64,000 bases of DNA from Pararhizobium_B sp963838155 (GTDB lineage Bacteria; Pseudomonadota; Alphaproteobacteria; Rhizobiales; Rhizobiaceae), in assembly GCA_963838155.1 (NCBI GenBank), contig CAWIQE010000013.1:1-64000 (forward strand), given 5' to 3'. How positions within the stretch are numbered: position 1 is the first letter of the stretch; every line of letters starts with the position of its first letter. Under the pieces are notes generated by a model that saw only the letters and a list, made by a program, of their open reading frames with translations, was not told where the DNA came from and did not search any database. Both the position numbers and the translations under genes were made by a program. This document shows, one piece after another, positions 25,358 to 35,697 of the stretch.

Positions 25358-25447
25358 GATCGTCCGGTGGCTCGAGCGAAGCTGAAATCTGGTCCATTCG
25401 CCCCGGCGCGGTCGCGCGCCGGGGCGAAGCGGCCCGCAAGGGCGCGG

Positions 25448-26938
<1,491 letters not shown>

Positions 26939-27032
26939 GGAACTCCTCCCTATCATCGAGACCGGTCCGACTGGCCCGGACGCCGCTTCGACGAAGCGGC
27001 GCACTCCACCCGATATCCGAACCGGGCCAGAT

Positions 27033-27067
27033 TTGACAATATTCGGACCAATGCCGACATTTGTCAA
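27033..27067. promoter_or_regulatory. Imperfect dyad in the divergent promoter region
   Basis: TTTGACAATATTCGG at 27033-27047 faces CCGACATTTGTCAA at 27054-27067, an inverted repeat with outer arms TTGACAA/TTGTCAA. It lies about 95 bases upstream of the importer gene and about 75 bases upstream of the GntR gene, so it could be an operator for either direction; TTGACA may also be a -35 element. Confidence 0.5.
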
Positions 27068-27114
27068 TCAGGGACGGAAAAGCGCCGGACCCGGGGGATT
27101 CCGGACTTGCAATC

Positions 27115-27144
27115 TCATAAAGTACGGATATACAGACTTTATGA
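27115..27144. promoter_or_regulatory. Inverted repeat overlapping the gntR start codon, candidate autoregulatory operator
   Basis: Perfect 9-base arms TCATAAAGT (27115-27123) and ACTTTATGA (27136-27144) with a 12-base spacer. The second arm contains the ATG of the GntR gene (27141). A dimeric regulator bound here would block its own expression. Confidence 0.6.
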
Positions 27145-27917
27145 CCATTTCGTCCGCCCTCTATCCGAGAAGCCGCCAGCCGCTGTTCATGCAGGCGGCC
27201 GGCCAGTTGCGGCTGAAGATCGAGAAGGGGGCGTGGCCTGCCGGAGGCCAGATCCCGGTCATCGAAGACCTTCAGCAGGAATTCGCCCTCTCGCGGGCGA
27301 CGATCCGGCAGGCGCTGGAGCTCCTGGAGGACGAGGGGCTTATCGTGCGCCATCGCGGCCGCGGCACCTTCGTCAGCGCGCAGCTCCCCGAGCGTCGCTC
27401 GCACGTCCTTCCGACGCGGTGGGACGAACTCGTGTCGAGCCTGCGGAGCCTGAAGCCGGAGATGATCGATCCGCCGGCGGAGGAGGACGCGGACCGCCTC
27501 CAGGACGTCGTCGCCGGCAGACCGGAGGGACGCTACGCGCATTTCAGGCGTGTCCATTCCAGGAACGGCGAGCCTTACTGCCTTATCGACATCCATCTTC
27601 GCATGGACGTGTTCGACGAGGACCGGGACGCGTTTCTCGCCAAGCCGGTGATCCTTCTGCTGGCCGACCGGTTCGCGCCGCTCGTGTCGGTCGTCCGCCA
27701 GCGCGTCACCTTCTCGATCGCCGACGAGATCACCGCGCATGCGCTCGGCATCGCGCTCGGTGCGCCGGTGGTGGAGATCCTGCGCACGGTCGTCGACGCC
27801 GCCGGCGCCGTGGTCACGCACACCTATGCCCGCTATCCCGGCGAATATGTCCGGCTGGATTTCGATTTCGCCGTCGGGGACATGGCGGCGGCAAGCGGCG
27901 AAAAGGGAGGACGATGA
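27141..27917 (+). CDS. GntR-family transcriptional regulator, HutC subfamily with UTRA domain
   Basis: DNA-binding regulator of 258 residues. The N-terminal winged helix-turn-helix spans about 17-75 (LKIEKGAWPAGGQIPVIEDLQQEF, then LSRATIRQALELLEDEGL and the wing GRGTFVS). The rest is a UTRA-like effector domain (RRVHSRNGEPYCLIDIHL, then VTHTYARYPGEYVRLDFDF). I start at the ATG at 27141, immediately before homology begins; no good ribosome site is visible. It overlaps the next permease gene by ATGA and is divergent from the polyol cluster, so it most likely controls the plus-strand importer and possibly both directions. Effector unknown. Confidence 0.9.
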   Translation: MTISSALYPRSRQPLFMQAAGQLRLKIEKGAWPAGGQIPVIEDLQQEFALSRATIRQALELLEDEGLIVRHRGRGTFVSAQLPERRSHVLPTRWDELVSSLRSLKPEMIDPPAEEDADRLQDVVAGRPEGRYAHFRRVHSRNGEPYCLIDIHLRMDVFDEDRDAFLAKPVILLLADRFAPLVSVVRQRVTFSIADEITAHALGIALGAPVVEILRTVVDAAGAVVTHTYARYPGEYVRLDFDFAVGDMAAASGEKGGR

Positions 27918-28678
27918 AAAGTCTCGCCGATTTCTGCTGGCGCCTGCTGCCGTTCGCCTGCGCCATACTGGTCTGGTATCTCGTCCGTTGGAGCGGGCTC
28001 GTTCCGCCGGGACTCCTGCCGCCCCCGCACGCCGTCTTCGCCGATCTCTTCGAGCGGATCTATTCCGGCGGGTTCCTGGGCGACATCTGGGCATCGGTGC
28101 GCCGCGTGCTGCTCGGGCTGCTCTTCGGCATGCTGGTCGCGATCCCGGTCGGCTTCCTGATCGGCTGGAACCTGTTCATCCGGCGCTTCTTCGACCCGCT
28201 GATCAATTTCTTCCGGGCGCTGCCGCCGATCGCGCTGATCCCGCTTGCGATCGTCTATCTCGGCATCGGCGAGACGGCGAAGGTCGCAATCCTGTTCTAC
28301 GCGGCGTTCTTCTCGGGCGTGATCGTGATGTACGAGGGGATGTCGCAGATCAATCCGCTCTTCATCCGCGTCGCCCGCACGCTCGGCGCGACCGACTGGG
28401 AAATCTTCGTCAAGGTCATCGTGCCCCTCACCGTTCCGCACGTGCTGACCGCGGCGCGCGTGGCGCTGGGCGTCGCCTGGGCGACGCTCGTCGCCGCCGA
28501 GCTCGTCGCCGCGCAGAACGGCATCGGCGCCGTCATCCAGAACGCCAGCGCCTTCTTCAACCTGACCACGATCTACGCCGGCATCGTCACCATCGGCTTC
28601 CTCGCCCTGATGATGGACACGGCGCTCAGGGCCATGTCGCGCCACTTCCTGAGCTGGCAGGAAAGGGCGTCGCAATGA
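27914..28678 (+). CDS. ABC importer permease, TauC/SsuC type
   Basis: Single-type permease of 254 residues of the nitrate/sulfonate/taurine/thiamine-precursor importer family. About six hydrophobic segments; the coupling loop is visible in FIRVARTLGATDWEIFVKVIVPLTVPHVLTAARVALGVAW read across the 28365-28480 region. GGGAGG precedes the ATG. ATGA overlaps on both sides with gntR and the ATPase gene indicate a translationally coupled operon. Confidence 0.9.
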   Translation: MKSLADFCWRLLPFACAILVWYLVRWSGLVPPGLLPPPHAVFADLFERIYSGGFLGDIWASVRRVLLGLLFGMLVAIPVGFLIGWNLFIRRFFDPLINFFRALPPIALIPLAIVYLGIGETAKVAILFYAAFFSGVIVMYEGMSQINPLFIRVARTLGATDWEIFVKVIVPLTVPHVLTAARVALGVAWATLVAAELVAAQNGIGAVIQNASAFFNLTTIYAGIVTIGFLALMMDTALRAMSRHFLSWQERASQ

Positions 28679-29457
28679 ACGAGGTCAAGGTCCGCTTCCA
28701 GAACGTCTCCAAGCGCTTCGACGCCGTGGAGGTGGTGCGCGACGTCAGCTTCGACATCCGGGAGGGCGACTTCGTCTCCCTGGTCGGGCCGTCTGGCTGC
28801 GGCAAGACGACGATGATGAACATGCTCGCGGGCTTCACCGGACCCTCGAGCGGCGAGGTCCTGCTCGAGGGCGCGCCGGTCGGCGGCCCCGGACCGGACC
28901 GCGGCGTCATCTTCCAGGAATACGGCGTCTTCCCGTGGCTGACGGTCGAGAAGAACATCCGCTTCGGGCTCGACCTTTCGATCCGCCGCTCCATCCCGAA
29001 GGCGCAGAAGCGCGAGATCGTCGAGCGCTACATGAGCCTGATGATGCTCTCCGACTTCCGGCACGCATGGCCGAAGAACCTGTCCGGCGGGATGCGCCAG
29101 CGGCTGGCGCTCGCGCGCGCCTACGCCGCCAACCCGCACTTCCTGCTGATGGACGAGCCCTTCGGCGCGCTCGACGCCCAGACCCGCAGCGACATGCACG
29201 AGCTGCTGCTCGGCATCATGCAGGCCGAGCGCAAGACGGCGCTGCTCATCACCCATTCGGTCGAAGAGGCGATCTACCTGTCGAACCGCGTCCTCGTCAT
29301 CTCGGCCCGCCCTTCGCGCATTGTCGAGGAAGTCACCGTCCCCTTCGACTTTCCGCGAAGCAAGGATCTTCTGGACACGCCGCAATTCATCGAACTGCGC
29401 CGGCACCTGCGCGACCTCGTCATGCAGCAATACGCCGCGCAACAGGCTCTGAAGTGA
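28675..29457 (+). CDS. ABC importer ATPase, TauB/SsuB type
   Basis: ATP-binding subunit, 260 residues. All motifs are canonical: Walker A GPSGCGKTTMM, Q-loop GVIFQEYGVFPWLTV, signature LSGGMRQRLALARA, Walker B LLMDEPFGALD and H-loop LLITHSVEEA. It couples to the permease just upstream (ATGA overlap) and probably acts as a homodimer, in contrast to the asymmetric ATPases of the divergent polyol importer. Confidence 0.92.
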   Translation: MNEVKVRFQNVSKRFDAVEVVRDVSFDIREGDFVSLVGPSGCGKTTMMNMLAGFTGPSSGEVLLEGAPVGGPGPDRGVIFQEYGVFPWLTVEKNIRFGLDLSIRRSIPKAQKREIVERYMSLMMLSDFRHAWPKNLSGGMRQRLALARAYAANPHFLLMDEPFGALDAQTRSDMHELLLGIMQAERKTALLITHSVEEAIYLSNRVLVISARPSRIVEEVTVPFDFPRSKDLLDTPQFIELRRHLRDLVMQQYAAQQALK

Positions 29458-29519
29458 CGCCCCCGGGGCGTCGATCCGAACGGCGGCCCGGGTGGGCGCC
29501 GCAACCAAGGGAGGAAACC

Positions 29520-30527
29520 ATGACAGTGAACCGCAGACATTTCCTGAAGACCGGGGCGCTCGGCACCGCGGCGATTCTGGCGGCGCCGGCACTCGTGAGG
29601 GCGGCCGGCTCGGCCGACACCGTGCGCATCGGCTACCTGCACACGCTCGCCGTCGACGGGCAGATCTGGCTCGCCGAGCTGAACGGCTACTGGAAGAAGC
29701 AGGGGATCGAACCGAAGTTCACCCGCTTCTACACGGGGCTGGAGCTGTTCCAGGCGATGGTCGGGGGGTCGCTCGACATGCTTGCGACCGGCGCGGTCGT
29801 CTCCAACTTCCCGGCGCGCGGGCAGGGCAAGGTCTTCCTCATCAACGACGTCGAGTTCGCGACGGCGCAGCTCTGGGTCAATCCGGCCATGGGCGTGTCC
29901 TCCTTCGACGACCTCAAGGGCAAGAAGATCGCGACCTCGATCGGCACGACCGCCCACGTCTTCCTCGACACCGCGCTTCGCAAGAACGGCATCGATCCGA
30001 ACAAGGACGTCAGCATCATCAACCAGCGCATGCCGGACGCGGTGACGGCCTTCATTTCCGGCGCCGTGCCGGCGGTGGCCCTCTGGGTTCCGTTCAACGT
30101 GCAGGTCCAGAACAAGCTTCCCGGCGCCAAGATGCTGGTCGACGCCTCGAAATACTATCCCGATGCCGCCATCGTCGACGGCTGGGCGGCCCGGAACGAC
30201 TACTACGACAAGAACAAGGACGTGCTCAGCCGCGTCATCAAGGCATGGATCCCGGCCAACCACGACCTGCTGGAGAATACCGAGGAATCGCTCAAGCTCC
30301 TGCAAAGCAAGAAGTATCCGGACGTTCCGCTGAAGGACCTGCAGCAGCAGTTCAAGGCGGAGAAGCTGTTCTCCGCGCCGCAGTGGGCGTCGATGTACAA
30401 GGACGGCACGGTCACGACCTGGCTGCAGCGCGTGACGGACTTCTACGTCCAGATCGGCGGCATATCCAACCCGACGAAGGCTTCGGAGTATTTCGATCCG
30501 AGCCTGTTCCTGAAGGAGGTCGGCTGA
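29520..30527 (+). CDS. ABC importer periplasmic binding protein, TauA/SsuA (NMT1-like) type
   Basis: Solute-binding protein of 335 residues. A Tat-type signal is seen at the N-terminus (NRRHFLKTGALGTAAILAAPALVRAAG). The mature protein has the NMT1/THI5-like pattern: VRIGYLHTLAVDGQIWLAEL, ELFQAMVGGSLDML, then DLKGKKIATSIGTTAHVFLD. GGAGG precedes the ATG at 29520. Ligands in this family range over sulfonates, nitrate and pyrimidine precursors; with a mandelate-racemase-type enzyme next, a hydroxy- or sugar-acid is plausible but unproven. Confidence 0.9.
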   Translation: MTVNRRHFLKTGALGTAAILAAPALVRAAGSADTVRIGYLHTLAVDGQIWLAELNGYWKKQGIEPKFTRFYTGLELFQAMVGGSLDMLATGAVVSNFPARGQGKVFLINDVEFATAQLWVNPAMGVSSFDDLKGKKIATSIGTTAHVFLDTALRKNGIDPNKDVSIINQRMPDAVTAFISGAVPAVALWVPFNVQVQNKLPGAKMLVDASKYYPDAAIVDGWAARNDYYDKNKDVLSRVIKAWIPANHDLLENTEESLKLLQSKKYPDVPLKDLQQQFKAEKLFSAPQWASMYKDGTVTTWLQRVTDFYVQIGGISNPTKASEYFDPSLFLKEVG

Positions 30528-30580
30528 TTGCCGCCCGGCCGGCGGCGGAGGCCGCCGGCCGGGGCAAACCCGAGGAAGCC

Positions 30581-31732
30581 ATGCCCCTTCACAAAGCCGA
30601 GATCCTTGTCCATCGCGTGCCGGTGAAGCAGCCGGTCCGCACGTCCTTCGGCACGATGCACGACCGGCCGAGCGTCCTCTTGCGCATCGAGGATACGGAG
30701 GGACATGCCGGCTGGGGCGAGATCTGGTGCAACTATCCCGCCGTGGGAGCCGAGCACCGCGCGCGGCTTCTCGCCTCCACGGTGCTGCCGCTCGCGTCCG
30801 GGTTCCGGCATCTCGACCGGCCGGAGGACCTCTGGTCGGCGATGACCGACCGGCTGCGCGTCCTGGCCATCCAGACGGGCGAGCCCGGGCCGCTCGCCCA
30901 GTGCCTGGCCGGGTTCGAATGCGCGCTGCAGGATCTCGCGGCACGGCGGGCGGGCCAGCCCCTGTGGCGCCATCTCTCGCCGTCGGGCAGCCCGCAGGTG
31001 GCGGTCTATGCGAGCGGCATCAATCCGGCGGGCGCGCCGGCGGCCGCGCGGGAGGCCGCGGACCGCGGCTATGCCGGGTGCAAGATCAAGATCGGCTTCG
31101 ACGCCGAGCGGGATCGCGAAAACCTGATCGAGGCGCGGACGCTGCTCGGAGACGGTTTCCCCCTCATGGCCGATGCCAACCAGGCCTGGTCCCTCGACGA
31201 GGCGCTCGCCTTCTCGCAGACCTGCGACGCGGTCGGTCTCGCGTGGCTGGAGGAGCCTCTCGCGCACGACGCGCCGGACGCGGCGTGGCAGGCGCTCGCC
31301 GGGAGCATGGCGACCCCGCTGGCCGCCGGCGAGAATTTCGGGACCGACACCGAGTTCGAGACCCTGCCGGAACGGCGCCGCCTCTCGGTGCTGCAGCCGG
31401 ACCTCGGAAAATGGGGCGGGGTCGGCCGCTCGGCGGCGGTCGCCAGGCTGGCCGCCGAAAGGGGCCTGACCTTCTGCCCGCACTGGCTCGGCGGCGGCGT
31501 CGGGCTTCTCGCCTCGCTTCACGTCAAGGCGTCGACCGGCGACCCGACGGGCTACGTGGAGGTCGATTTCAACGCCAACCCGATGCGCGAGGATACGGTC
31601 CGCCAGATCTTCGACGGGCTGAAGGACGGGAGCGTCCGCCTGCCGGAGGCGCCGGGGATCGGCGAAGTGGAAGACAGTATCCGGTCCTTCTCCGGCTACT
31701 GCGTGCATCGCGAAGAGATGGACCTGTCCTAG
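30581..31732 (+). CDS. Enolase-superfamily enzyme, mandelate racemase/muconate lactonizing group
   Basis: Mg-dependent enzyme of 383 residues that removes the alpha-proton of a carboxylate, giving racemisation, dehydration or cycloisomerisation. Catalytic set: Lys168 and Lys170 in CKIKIGF, metal ligands Asp198 (MADANQAW), Glu224 (WLEEPL) and Glu251 (AAGENFG), and the second base pair Asp274 (QPDLGKWGG) with His301 (CPHWLGGG), which marks the mandelate racemase subgroup. ATG at 30581 follows GAGGAAG. The stop TAG is shared with the start of a RIME-like element. Same operon as the TauABC-like importer, so it probably acts on the imported acid. Confidence 0.9.
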   Translation: MPLHKAEILVHRVPVKQPVRTSFGTMHDRPSVLLRIEDTEGHAGWGEIWCNYPAVGAEHRARLLASTVLPLASGFRHLDRPEDLWSAMTDRLRVLAIQTGEPGPLAQCLAGFECALQDLAARRAGQPLWRHLSPSGSPQVAVYASGINPAGAPAAAREAADRGYAGCKIKIGFDAERDRENLIEARTLLGDGFPLMADANQAWSLDEALAFSQTCDAVGLAWLEEPLAHDAPDAAWQALAGSMATPLAAGENFGTDTEFETLPERRRLSVLQPDLGKWGGVGRSAAVARLAAERGLTFCPHWLGGGVGLLASLHVKASTGDPTGYVEVDFNANPMREDTVRQIFDGLKDGSVRLPEAPGIGEVEDSIRSFSGYCVHREEMDLS

Positions 31733-31877
31733 AGCGCTTCCAGGAAAAGCGGGAACCGGCTTTCCGTCGGGAAGCGCGTAAGAACAATAAGCTGGAGCCT
31801 GTCCGCGGTTCCGTGAAGCGCGGACAGGCTCAGCGCTTCCAGGAAAAGCGGGAACCGGTTTTCCGTCGGGAAGCGCG
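31730..31877 (+). repeat. RIME-like element A-B-A
   Basis: Three hairpins in a row: A (31730-31779) beginning with the TAG stop of the preceding gene, B (31795-31831) with perfect 13-base arms GAGCCTGTCCGCG/CGCGGACAGGCTC, and a second A (31832-31877). The A copies here read AAGCGGGAACCGG where most others read AAGTGGAAACCGG. Confidence 0.88.
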
Positions 31878-31952
31878 AAGCAACAGAGAGATGGAGCGCG
31901 TCGGCCGCGAAGCGGGGGCAGGCTGCGGGATCGGGCGGCGCGAAGAGGCGAC

Positions 31953-33563
31953 ATGCAGAGCGAAGACTTCGACTACATCATCATCGGATCGGGCTCGGCC
32001 GGTTCGGTCCTGGCCAACCGGCTGTCGCAGGACCCCGGCCGCCGGGTCCTCGTTCTCGAGGCCGGTGCGCCGGACCGCAATTTCTGGCTCCGGCTGCCCG
32101 TCGGCTATTTCCGCACGATCTACGACCCGCGCTTTTCGCGCATCTTCGATACGGTACCCTCCGAGGGCGACGGCGGGCGCGGCATTCCCTGGCCGCGCGG
32201 CAGGGTCGTCGGCGGATCGAGCTCGATCAACGGCCTGATCTTCATCCGGGGCCAGAGGGACGACTTCGACGGCTGGCAGCAGTCGGGCGCCGTCGGCTGG
32301 TCCTACAACGACGTCCTGCCGCATTTCAGGACGCTGGAATCCTGCCCGGACGGGGACGAGGCCTATCACGGCCGCACCGGGAACCTTTCGGTGTCGCAGC
32401 TGCGCAACGTCAACGCCGCCTGCTCGGCATGGCTGGCGGCGGCACAGGACTACGGCCTGCCCTTCAATCCGGATTTCAACGGCCGGTCGACCTACGGCGT
32501 CGGGGCCTACCAGCTTTCCATCGGCCGGCGCTTCCGCGCGAGCGCGTCGGCGGCCTTCCTGCGGCCGGCCCTGCAGCGGCAGAACCTCGTCCTGAAGACC
32601 GGCGCGCAGGCGACGCGGATCCTCTTCGAGCGCGGCCGTGCGGTGGGCGTCGAGTATCGGGCCGGGTCCGCCCTGAGGACGGTCCGCGCCTCGCGCGAGG
32701 TGATCCTCTCGGCCGGGACGATCCAGTCGCCGCAGCTTCTGCAGCTGTCCGGCATCGGGCCGGCGGAGCTCCTGCGCTCGCACGGCATCGACGTCCTCGT
32801 CGACGCGCCGGAGGTGGGCGCGAACCTCCAGGACCACTACCAGATACGGCTGATCCTGCGGCTCAACAAAAAACTGTCGCTCAACGACGACGTGCGCAAC
32901 CCGGTCAAGCTGGCGCGCATGGGCGCCGAATGGCTGCTTGCCGGACGAGGCCCGCTGACCGTCGGCGCCGGCCAGGTCGGCGGCGCGGCCTGCACTCCTC
33001 TCGCCATCGGCGGCCGGCCGGACGTCCAGTTCAACGTCATGCCGCTGTCGGTCGACAAGCCGGGCACCCCGCTGCACGCCTATTCCGGGTTCACCGCGTC
33101 GGTCTGGCAGTGCCACCCCGAGAGCCGCGGGAGCATCCGGATCCGGTCGTCCGACCCGTTCGACCAGCCGGAGGTCGCGCCCTGCTATTTCGCGCGGGAC
33201 GTGGACCGGAGGACGATCGTCGAGGGGGTCAAGATCCTGAGGGAGATCCACGAGCACGCGCCCTTCAGGCAGTTGTGGGACCGGGAGGTCGTTCCCGGCG
33301 CCTCCGTGTCGTCGGACGAGGCGATCTGGGAGAGCGTGAGGTCCGGAGGCGGGACCGTGTTCCATCCCGTGGGGACCTGCCGGATGGGCTCCGACAGCGA
33401 ATCCGTCGTCGACCCCGGCCTCAGGGTGCGCGGCGTCGAGGGCCTCCGCGTCGTCGACGCCTCGGTGATGCCGCGCATCACGTCGGCGAACACCAACGCC
33501 CCGACGCTCATGATCGGGGAGAAGGGCGCCTCGCTCGTGCTGGCGGACGACCGGCCGGGCTGA
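31953..33563 (+). CDS. GMC-family FAD-dependent alcohol/choline-type dehydrogenase
   Basis: Oxidises a primary or secondary alcohol using FAD, 536 residues. The ADP-binding motif is IIGSGSAGSVLANRL (12-17 GSGSAG) followed by VLVLEAG; GMC signature 1 is visible at PRGRVVGGSSSINGL and signature 2 at SAGTIQSPQLLQLSGIG. The catalytic pair is His in FHPVGTCRMG and Asn in TSANTNAPTLMIGEK. No signal peptide. It follows the racemase-like gene after the repeat element and is probably read with it; the alcohol substrate is not deducible, though oxidation of a hydroxy-acid or sugar-acid side chain would fit. Confidence 0.9.
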   Translation: MQSEDFDYIIIGSGSAGSVLANRLSQDPGRRVLVLEAGAPDRNFWLRLPVGYFRTIYDPRFSRIFDTVPSEGDGGRGIPWPRGRVVGGSSSINGLIFIRGQRDDFDGWQQSGAVGWSYNDVLPHFRTLESCPDGDEAYHGRTGNLSVSQLRNVNAACSAWLAAAQDYGLPFNPDFNGRSTYGVGAYQLSIGRRFRASASAAFLRPALQRQNLVLKTGAQATRILFERGRAVGVEYRAGSALRTVRASREVILSAGTIQSPQLLQLSGIGPAELLRSHGIDVLVDAPEVGANLQDHYQIRLILRLNKKLSLNDDVRNPVKLARMGAEWLLAGRGPLTVGAGQVGGAACTPLAIGGRPDVQFNVMPLSVDKPGTPLHAYSGFTASVWQCHPESRGSIRIRSSDPFDQPEVAPCYFARDVDRRTIVEGVKILREIHEHAPFRQLWDREVVPGASVSSDEAIWESVRSGGGTVFHPVGTCRMGSDSESVVDPGLRVRGVEGLRVVDASVMPRITSANTNAPTLMIGEKGASLVLADDRPG

Positions 33564-33594
33564 GACGGCGCCTCCCGAGCCGGCGCAAGCCGGC

Positions 33595-34303
33595 CTATTT
33601 CTTCAGCGCCTGCCGCCTGTCGCGAACCGCCTTCGGGGACAGGGGCTTTTCGCGCAAGCCCGCGACGTCCTCCGCCGTCGGGTCGGTCAGGTCCTTCGGC
33701 CTGAGCTTGTCGTTGCCCCAGGCGCCCCGGACATATCCGACGACGGCCGCGACCTCGGCGTCCGAGAGGAAGCCGAAGGCTGGCATGACGCCGGCGAAAG
33801 GCTTCTTCTCCACCTCGATCGGTCCCGCGAGGCCGTTCAGCACCACGAGGGCGGGAAAGTCGGGGGCGAGGAAGAGGTCGGCGTTCCCCGCAAGCGGCGG
33901 GAAGGCGCCTTTCCTGCCGCGTCCGTCGGGCTGGTGGCAGGCGGCGCACGTCTTGCGGAACACCTGCTCGCCGTCGGCCGCGGCGGTTTCCTCCGGCTTG
34001 GCCGCCGGCTTCTCCTTCGGCGGGTTCGGACCGAGATAGGTCGCCAGGTAGTCGAGGACCTCGCGCCCTGTCGGCATCGCTCAGGCGCAGGCCGAAGCCC
34101 TTCATGTTGGACAGGACCGCATCCCAGGCGCCCTTGCGGATGCCGGCGGAATCGATCACGGACTGAAGGTCGTGGCAGGTCTGGCAGTGCCCGTAGACGA
34201 GGTCGCGGCCCGGGCCCTCCGGCAGGTCGAAGGATGCGGCCCGAGCGTCGACGAGGCCAAGCAGGAAGAGGCCGGCGGCGGCAGCGGAAAAGGCGGCTCT
34301 CAC
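33595..34303 (-). pseudogene. Diheme cytochrome c, SoxD/SorB-like, with a single-base frameshift
   Basis: Periplasmic electron acceptor, probably for the sulfite-oxidase-like enzyme encoded just upstream. The upstream frame from 34303 has a signal peptide (MRAAFSAAAAGLFLLGLVDA) and heme site 1 CQTCH. One extra base around 34062-34066 shifts the frame after SDADRA; corrected, it reads EVLDYLATYLGPNPP and continues to heme site 2 CAACH and a C-terminal MPAFGFLSDAEVAAVVGYVR, ending at 33595. Whether the gene is broken or the base is a sequencing error cannot be told. Two hemes separated this way match SoxD-type subunits better than single-heme SorB. Confidence 0.82.
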
Positions 34304-34310
34304 GGAATCG

Positions 34311-34337
34311 AAACTCCACTTTTCCTGGAATTGCTTA
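34311..34337 (-). repeat. Half RIME-like element overlapping the sulfite oxidase-like stop
   Basis: CCACTTTTCCTGGAATTGCTTA is one arm of element A in the AATTCC variant; the other arm is missing. It supplies the TAA stop (34335-34337, minus strand) of the sulfite oxidase-like gene. Confidence 0.7.
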
Positions 34338-35597
34338 GATGGAGATCTCGACGCGGTCGACGCCGTTCCACTCGTAGCCGCGCGGGTTCCACCGCGTCAG
34401 GCCGTCCATCGGCTGGCTCCGCCCGAGGGCGTCCGTGGCCCGGCACATCAGGACGTTCTGCCCGGACTTGAGCTCCGCCTTGGTCGACCAGCGGTACCAT
34501 GCCCACGGGCTTTCCGCCGGCTTGATGTCGGCCGCCATCCATGTCTTGCCGCCGTCGGCGGACACCTGGACGTCGGTGATCCTGGCCGTGCCGTCGTTGA
34601 AGGCGATGCCGGTGATCTCGACGGATCCCGCCTTGGGCTTGTCTTCCGGCAGCGGCGAGAAGATCACGCTCTTGATCTTGTGGGCGTAGGTGGGGACGCT
34701 GTTGTAGATGGTGTAGTCGTTCGCCTCGAACTGGCCGGGCTCGACCGGCACGAGCGGCATGCGGTAGCCGACGGACTGATAGGCGCTCGGCGACTGCGCG
34801 GCGGCGAAGAGCAGCGTCGTCAGGAACTTGACGTTCATGTTTCCGTAGTAGCCCGGAATGATCAGCCGCACCGGTCCGCCGTGGACGGAGGGGATGTCCT
34901 CGCCGTTCATCTTCAGCGCGATGATGGCGTTGTCGAGCGCCGGATCGGCGAGGTGGTAGCTCTTGGCGAAGTCGGAGCCCTCGGGGGTGGCGGGCTGGTC
35001 CCATCCTTCCGCGGTGAGCCAGTGGGCGGCGCTCGACGGCGACAGCTTCTGGCCCTCCAGGAACTTGCGGAGCGGCACGCCCTCCCACTCGACGTTTCCG
35101 AGGCCGCCGTTCTTCCACTGCCCGCCGGCGACCTTCTCCTTCGCGGCGTAGAAGCTGCGGCCGTTTCCAGCGCATTGCAGGACGGACACCCGCTTGACCT
35201 GCTCCATGCCGGCGAGGTCGGCGAGCCCGACCGTTCTCGGCCGCTCCACCAGACCGTCGATGCGGATCGTCCAGTCCTCCTTCTTGGGCGCGTCGGTCGT
35301 CGCGTACCATGCCGCATCGCCGCCATGGGGGAAATGCAGGCGATTGAAGAGGATATCCTTGGGCGTGTGGTCGTGCTCGCGCAGCAGCGTCAGCGGCGTT
35401 TCCATGACGCCGAGCTTTTCGTTGTGGACGATCATGCCGGACACCTTGCCCTTGATGATCGTCGCCGAGTCCGGCCCGGACTGCGCGAGGGCGGCCCTCA
35501 TGGCCGCGGGCGCCGTGCCGAGGGCGAGGCCCGCCGCACCGGCCAGCTTGCCGAATTCCCGCCGCGAGACAGGGGCTTTGAACTCAAATTTCTCCAT
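34335..35597 (-). CDS. Sulfite oxidase-family molybdopterin enzyme, SoxC/SorA-like
   Basis: Periplasmic molybdenum enzyme of 420 residues expected to oxidise sulfite or a sulfur-oxygen intermediate. A Tat signal is visible at SRREFGKLAGAAGLALG (11-27). The cofactor-binding region includes the Mo ligand Cys142 in LQCAGNGRSF and the substrate-side segment HGGPVRLIIPGYYGNMNVK; the C-terminal dimerisation domain has the Ig-like ITDVQVSADGGKTW. GGAGG precedes the ATG at 35595-35597. The cytochrome gene 31 bases downstream completes a SoxCD/SorAB-like pair. No soxXYZAB genes are in the window, so it may work as a direct sulfite dehydrogenase. Confidence 0.9.
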   Translation of the reverse strand: MEKFEFKAPVSRREFGKLAGAAGLALGTAPAAMRAALAQSGPDSATIIKGKVSGMIVHNEKLGVMETPLTLLREHDHTPKDILFNRLHFPHGGDAAWYATTDAPKKEDWTIRIDGLVERPRTVGLADLAGMEQVKRVSVLQCAGNGRSFYAAKEKVAGGQWKNGGLGNVEWEGVPLRKFLEGQKLSPSSAAHWLTAEGWDQPATPEGSDFAKSYHLADPALDNAIIALKMNGEDIPSVHGGPVRLIIPGYYGNMNVKFLTTLLFAAAQSPSAYQSVGYRMPLVPVEPGQFEANDYTIYNSVPTYAHKIKSVIFSPLPEDKPKAGSVEITGIAFNDGTARITDVQVSADGGKTWMAADIKPAESPWAWYRWSTKAELKSGQNVLMCRATDALGRSQPMDGLTRWNPRGYEWNGVDRVEISI

Positions 35598-35697
35598 GAC
35601 GTCCTCCCGTTCCGGGCCGTGCCTTCATGGCTCACCGCTGGGCCCAACAATGATTAGACGCGCGGGAGGCGCGGATTATTCCATGGGAGCGAAAAAA

